Positions 62,567 through 64,000 of a DNA stretch of 64,000 nt are shown here, in pieces. The notes under the pieces were generated by a model that saw nothing but the letters and a program-made list of their open reading frames with translations, was not told the origin of the DNA and made no database searches. How positions within the stretch are numbered: position 1 is the stretch's first letter; each line of letters starts with the position of its first letter. The DNA lies in assembly GCA_943913655.1 (NCBI GenBank), contig CALTZA010000005.1:51646-115645 (forward strand), given 5' to 3'. The translations under genes and the position numbers were made by a program. The DNA is from an uncultured Francisella sp. (GTDB taxonomy: Bacteria > Pseudomonadota > Gammaproteobacteria > Burkholderiales > Neisseriaceae).

Positions 62567-62903
62567 AATCAGCTAACTTCATTGTTAGAAATTGATGCAT
62601 AATAACTTAATTAATTGGGAAATTCTAGTAAGAACAAGCTATTTGCTTGATTAATAAGACTATAACTTATTTTAGATCAAGATAATTAAAATGGGCAGAG
62701 CTATCACTACTTTATTGCTATTTACTATCTTACAAGATTTAAGGTTATTTAAGATTAATTTAAAAATGGATCAATCAGTTATCAAGTGATTATAAAGAAC
62801 TTGAAGTAAAACACAATTTATAGAGAATAAGAGGAGGATATATTTTTCCTTCCTTACAAAAATTGTGTAGGCAAATAATATAAGGTTATTACAAAGGAAA
62901 AAC
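62567..62903. other. Intergenic region upstream of pntA
   Basis: 337 AT-rich bases. A 32-codon frame at 62691 (MGRAITTLLLF...) has no ribosome-binding site. A GAGGAGGATAT run at about 62831 would be a good Shine-Dalgarno on the plus strand, but no start follows it. It should contain the pntAB promoter on the minus strand; no confident -35/-10 pair is seen. Confidence 0.4.
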
Positions 62904-63480
62904 TTATGCTTTTTTTACTTCTAAAACCGAAGGTTTGCTTTCAAATGAACCAAAATCCGTTCCAGTTTTAGCATGCGGCAATTCAGTGCTTAAAATCATG
63001 TACTGAGGTCTTTCAGATATGTAGGACTTGGTGAGGTGTATTTGCAGCGCGCTTTCCATCAACATGAAAAGCATAAGTTTTAGGTGACCCAAATCGGCTA
63101 AAACAATGAAATTTGCCATTATAAAATAAAATGGTCAATCTAAGATCAATGACGTTCATATTTTCGATAACCATTCCAATTAACTGCATAGTTATTACCC
63201 ATTGCTGCTTGGTTACCACATGTTCAAATATACCTACCTTTATACCTGATCTACTAGGACTAGTGATGTTTTTACCATTAGTAGACGACTGTAGCCAGAA
63301 GGCTGTATCCCAGGTTGGTAATTAAAACGTAAATATGCCTCCTAATAATCAAACGCTTTCGCGAATAAGCCTTCAGTTGAGATCATGGCAAGCAGTTTTT
63401 GAAAAAACTTGTAATTATCCCAAGTGTCCACATCTCTACGGTCGTCGCTTCTGCGGTATTAATGCAGTCTTTTTTAGCTC
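62904..63480 (-). pseudogene. Decayed GH16-like (concanavalin-fold) glycosidase gene
   Basis: On the minus strand the remains of a glycoside hydrolase family 16-type protein can be pieced together across frames. From 63386 MISTEGLFAKAFDY, then TAG (63344-63342) where family members have Trp, then EAYLRFNYQPG (compare ISTxGxFxYGYWEARIRFP). Next frame: WDTAFWLQSSTNGK and SGIKVGIFEHV, where the catalytic E-x-D-x-x-E of GH16 reads K-x-G-x-x-E; then KFHCFSRFGSPKTYAFHVDGK. A further frame gives ISERPQYMILSTELP and SKPSVLEV. At least two frameshifts and one stop break it, and the catalytic Glu/Asp are lost. The 5' end (signal peptide) is not recognisable. Confidence 0.65.
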
Positions 63481-63520
63481 AGGAAGACATTGGAGACAAT
63501 GTCTGAGATTTGAATAACTA

Positions 63521-64000
63521 AAGTTATCGTAAAAAAATAGGTATCTTATGAGCTATCCAGAGGATCGATATTTCCTGGCACTTCTATCAAATAGGTCCTT
63601 TTCTAGCAGCAAGGATTTGATTACTTATCATTCTAAAAGTATTTTGATTAGTTATTTCTAGAGAACCACATTCTTGTAGCTTATAATAATTTTATCTAAT
63701 CCCGTTTTTCTCAATTTTTAATTTATAAAATGATACTAAAGTAAAGCTCTTATAACAGTTAATTAGTGCATTTTAAAAGGCAATTAACTTAAATGAAAAG
63801 ATATCTTAATAGAACCTACGAAAGTTATTTAAATTTTTAATTATGTGTATTGATTTTTATTTTTAAAAATTAATAATGATAGCTAGTAACTTAATTTTTC
63901 TATTTTCTTAAGACAAGGATATTGATCAATTATTTGCGATATTATGATTATTTTTCAATTAAAAAAAAGTAATTAATATTATAAATTTAAAACTGTAGGA
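63521..64000. other. AT-rich tail of the window, no gene seen
   Basis: About 480 bases, strongly AT-rich, with stops in all frames. It may include the eroded 5' part of the GH16-like gene, but nothing recognisable remains. Confidence 0.5.

Noticed and set aside
63335..63517. 60-codon plus-strand Cys-rich frame (HLYGRRFCGINAV...)
   Set aside because: It lies opposite the GH16-like remnant, whose motif order is a better explanation; no ribosome-binding site.
1..64000. CRISPR arrays, insertion sequences or prophage
   Set aside because: No regularly spaced repeats, transposase or phage structural genes were recognised; the only large repeats are those of the autotransporter locus.

Overview
The window is a chromosomal segment of an AT-rich gammaproteobacterium. 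Evidence is the set of housekeeping genes whose translations read like enterobacterial or legionella-type orthologs (trxB, folP, guaA, glmU, glmS, mutM, recA, recB, recC, pyrC, fur, bamE, pntA, pntB), use of O-succinylhomoserine sulfhydrylase, TTG and GTG starts, CCA-encoding tRNAs, and an A-type RNase P RNA. The genus cannot be named from the sequence alone.

Layout. 1-7.5 kb: 3' end of trxB, folP, a YgjP-type metalloprotease, ribB with a degenerate GTP-cyclohydrolase II-like tail, uup, phoH/ybeZ, pdxH, fdx. 7.6-12.5 kb: MFS transporter, murB, a TetR regulator and a HerA/YjgR-type ATPase. 12.5-20.5 kb: a short pta, smpB, guaA, glmU, glmS, mutM; glmU and glmS lie 2 bases apart and act in the same UDP-GlcNAc pathway. 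20.7-24.1 kb: rnpB (minus strand), a KAS III-like ketoacyl synthase, coaD, metZ. 24.1-34.9 kb: the unusual part, described below. 35-46.4 kb (all minus): a YrdC-domain protein, an RmlD-like reductase, ppx, recA, recB, recC. 46.5-53 kb: two tandem DjlA-type co-chaperones, tusA, pyrC, a Tat-type lytic transglycosylase, ssb, nadE with a degraded amidase domain, lolA. 53-59.2 kb: yicC, rph, rnhB, trmB, dapB, bamE, fur, rsgA. 59.1-59.6 kb: tRNA-Asp, tRNA-Val and tRNA-Ser. 59.6-62.6 kb: pntB and pntA. 62.9-63.5 kb: a decayed GH16-like glycosidase gene, then AT-rich sequence without recognisable genes.

The accessory part is one 9.1-kb gene (25667-34807) encoding a 3046-residue protein. It has an export-type N-terminus, about 2,200 residues of Ser/Leu/Pro-rich, almost charge-free low-complexity sequence that ends in degenerate 24-bp (octapeptide) tandem repeats, then an SGNH/GDSL esterase domain with complete catalytic motifs and a C-terminal autotransporter beta-barrel. 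Its first 301 bases, including the ribosome-binding site, are repeated in inverted orientation 661 bp upstream (295 of 301 bases identical by hand alignment, all six differences transitions). There the copy opens a truncated 107-codon reading frame that abuts a decayed gene. This inverted pair is a possible recombination or promoter-inversion substrate, or the scar of a lost second copy. The other notable points are domain-level losses in otherwise ordinary enzymes (RibB tail, NadE amidase, Pta middle domain), a recA-recBC cluster without recD, and an rsgA frame that terminates inside a convergent tRNA gene.
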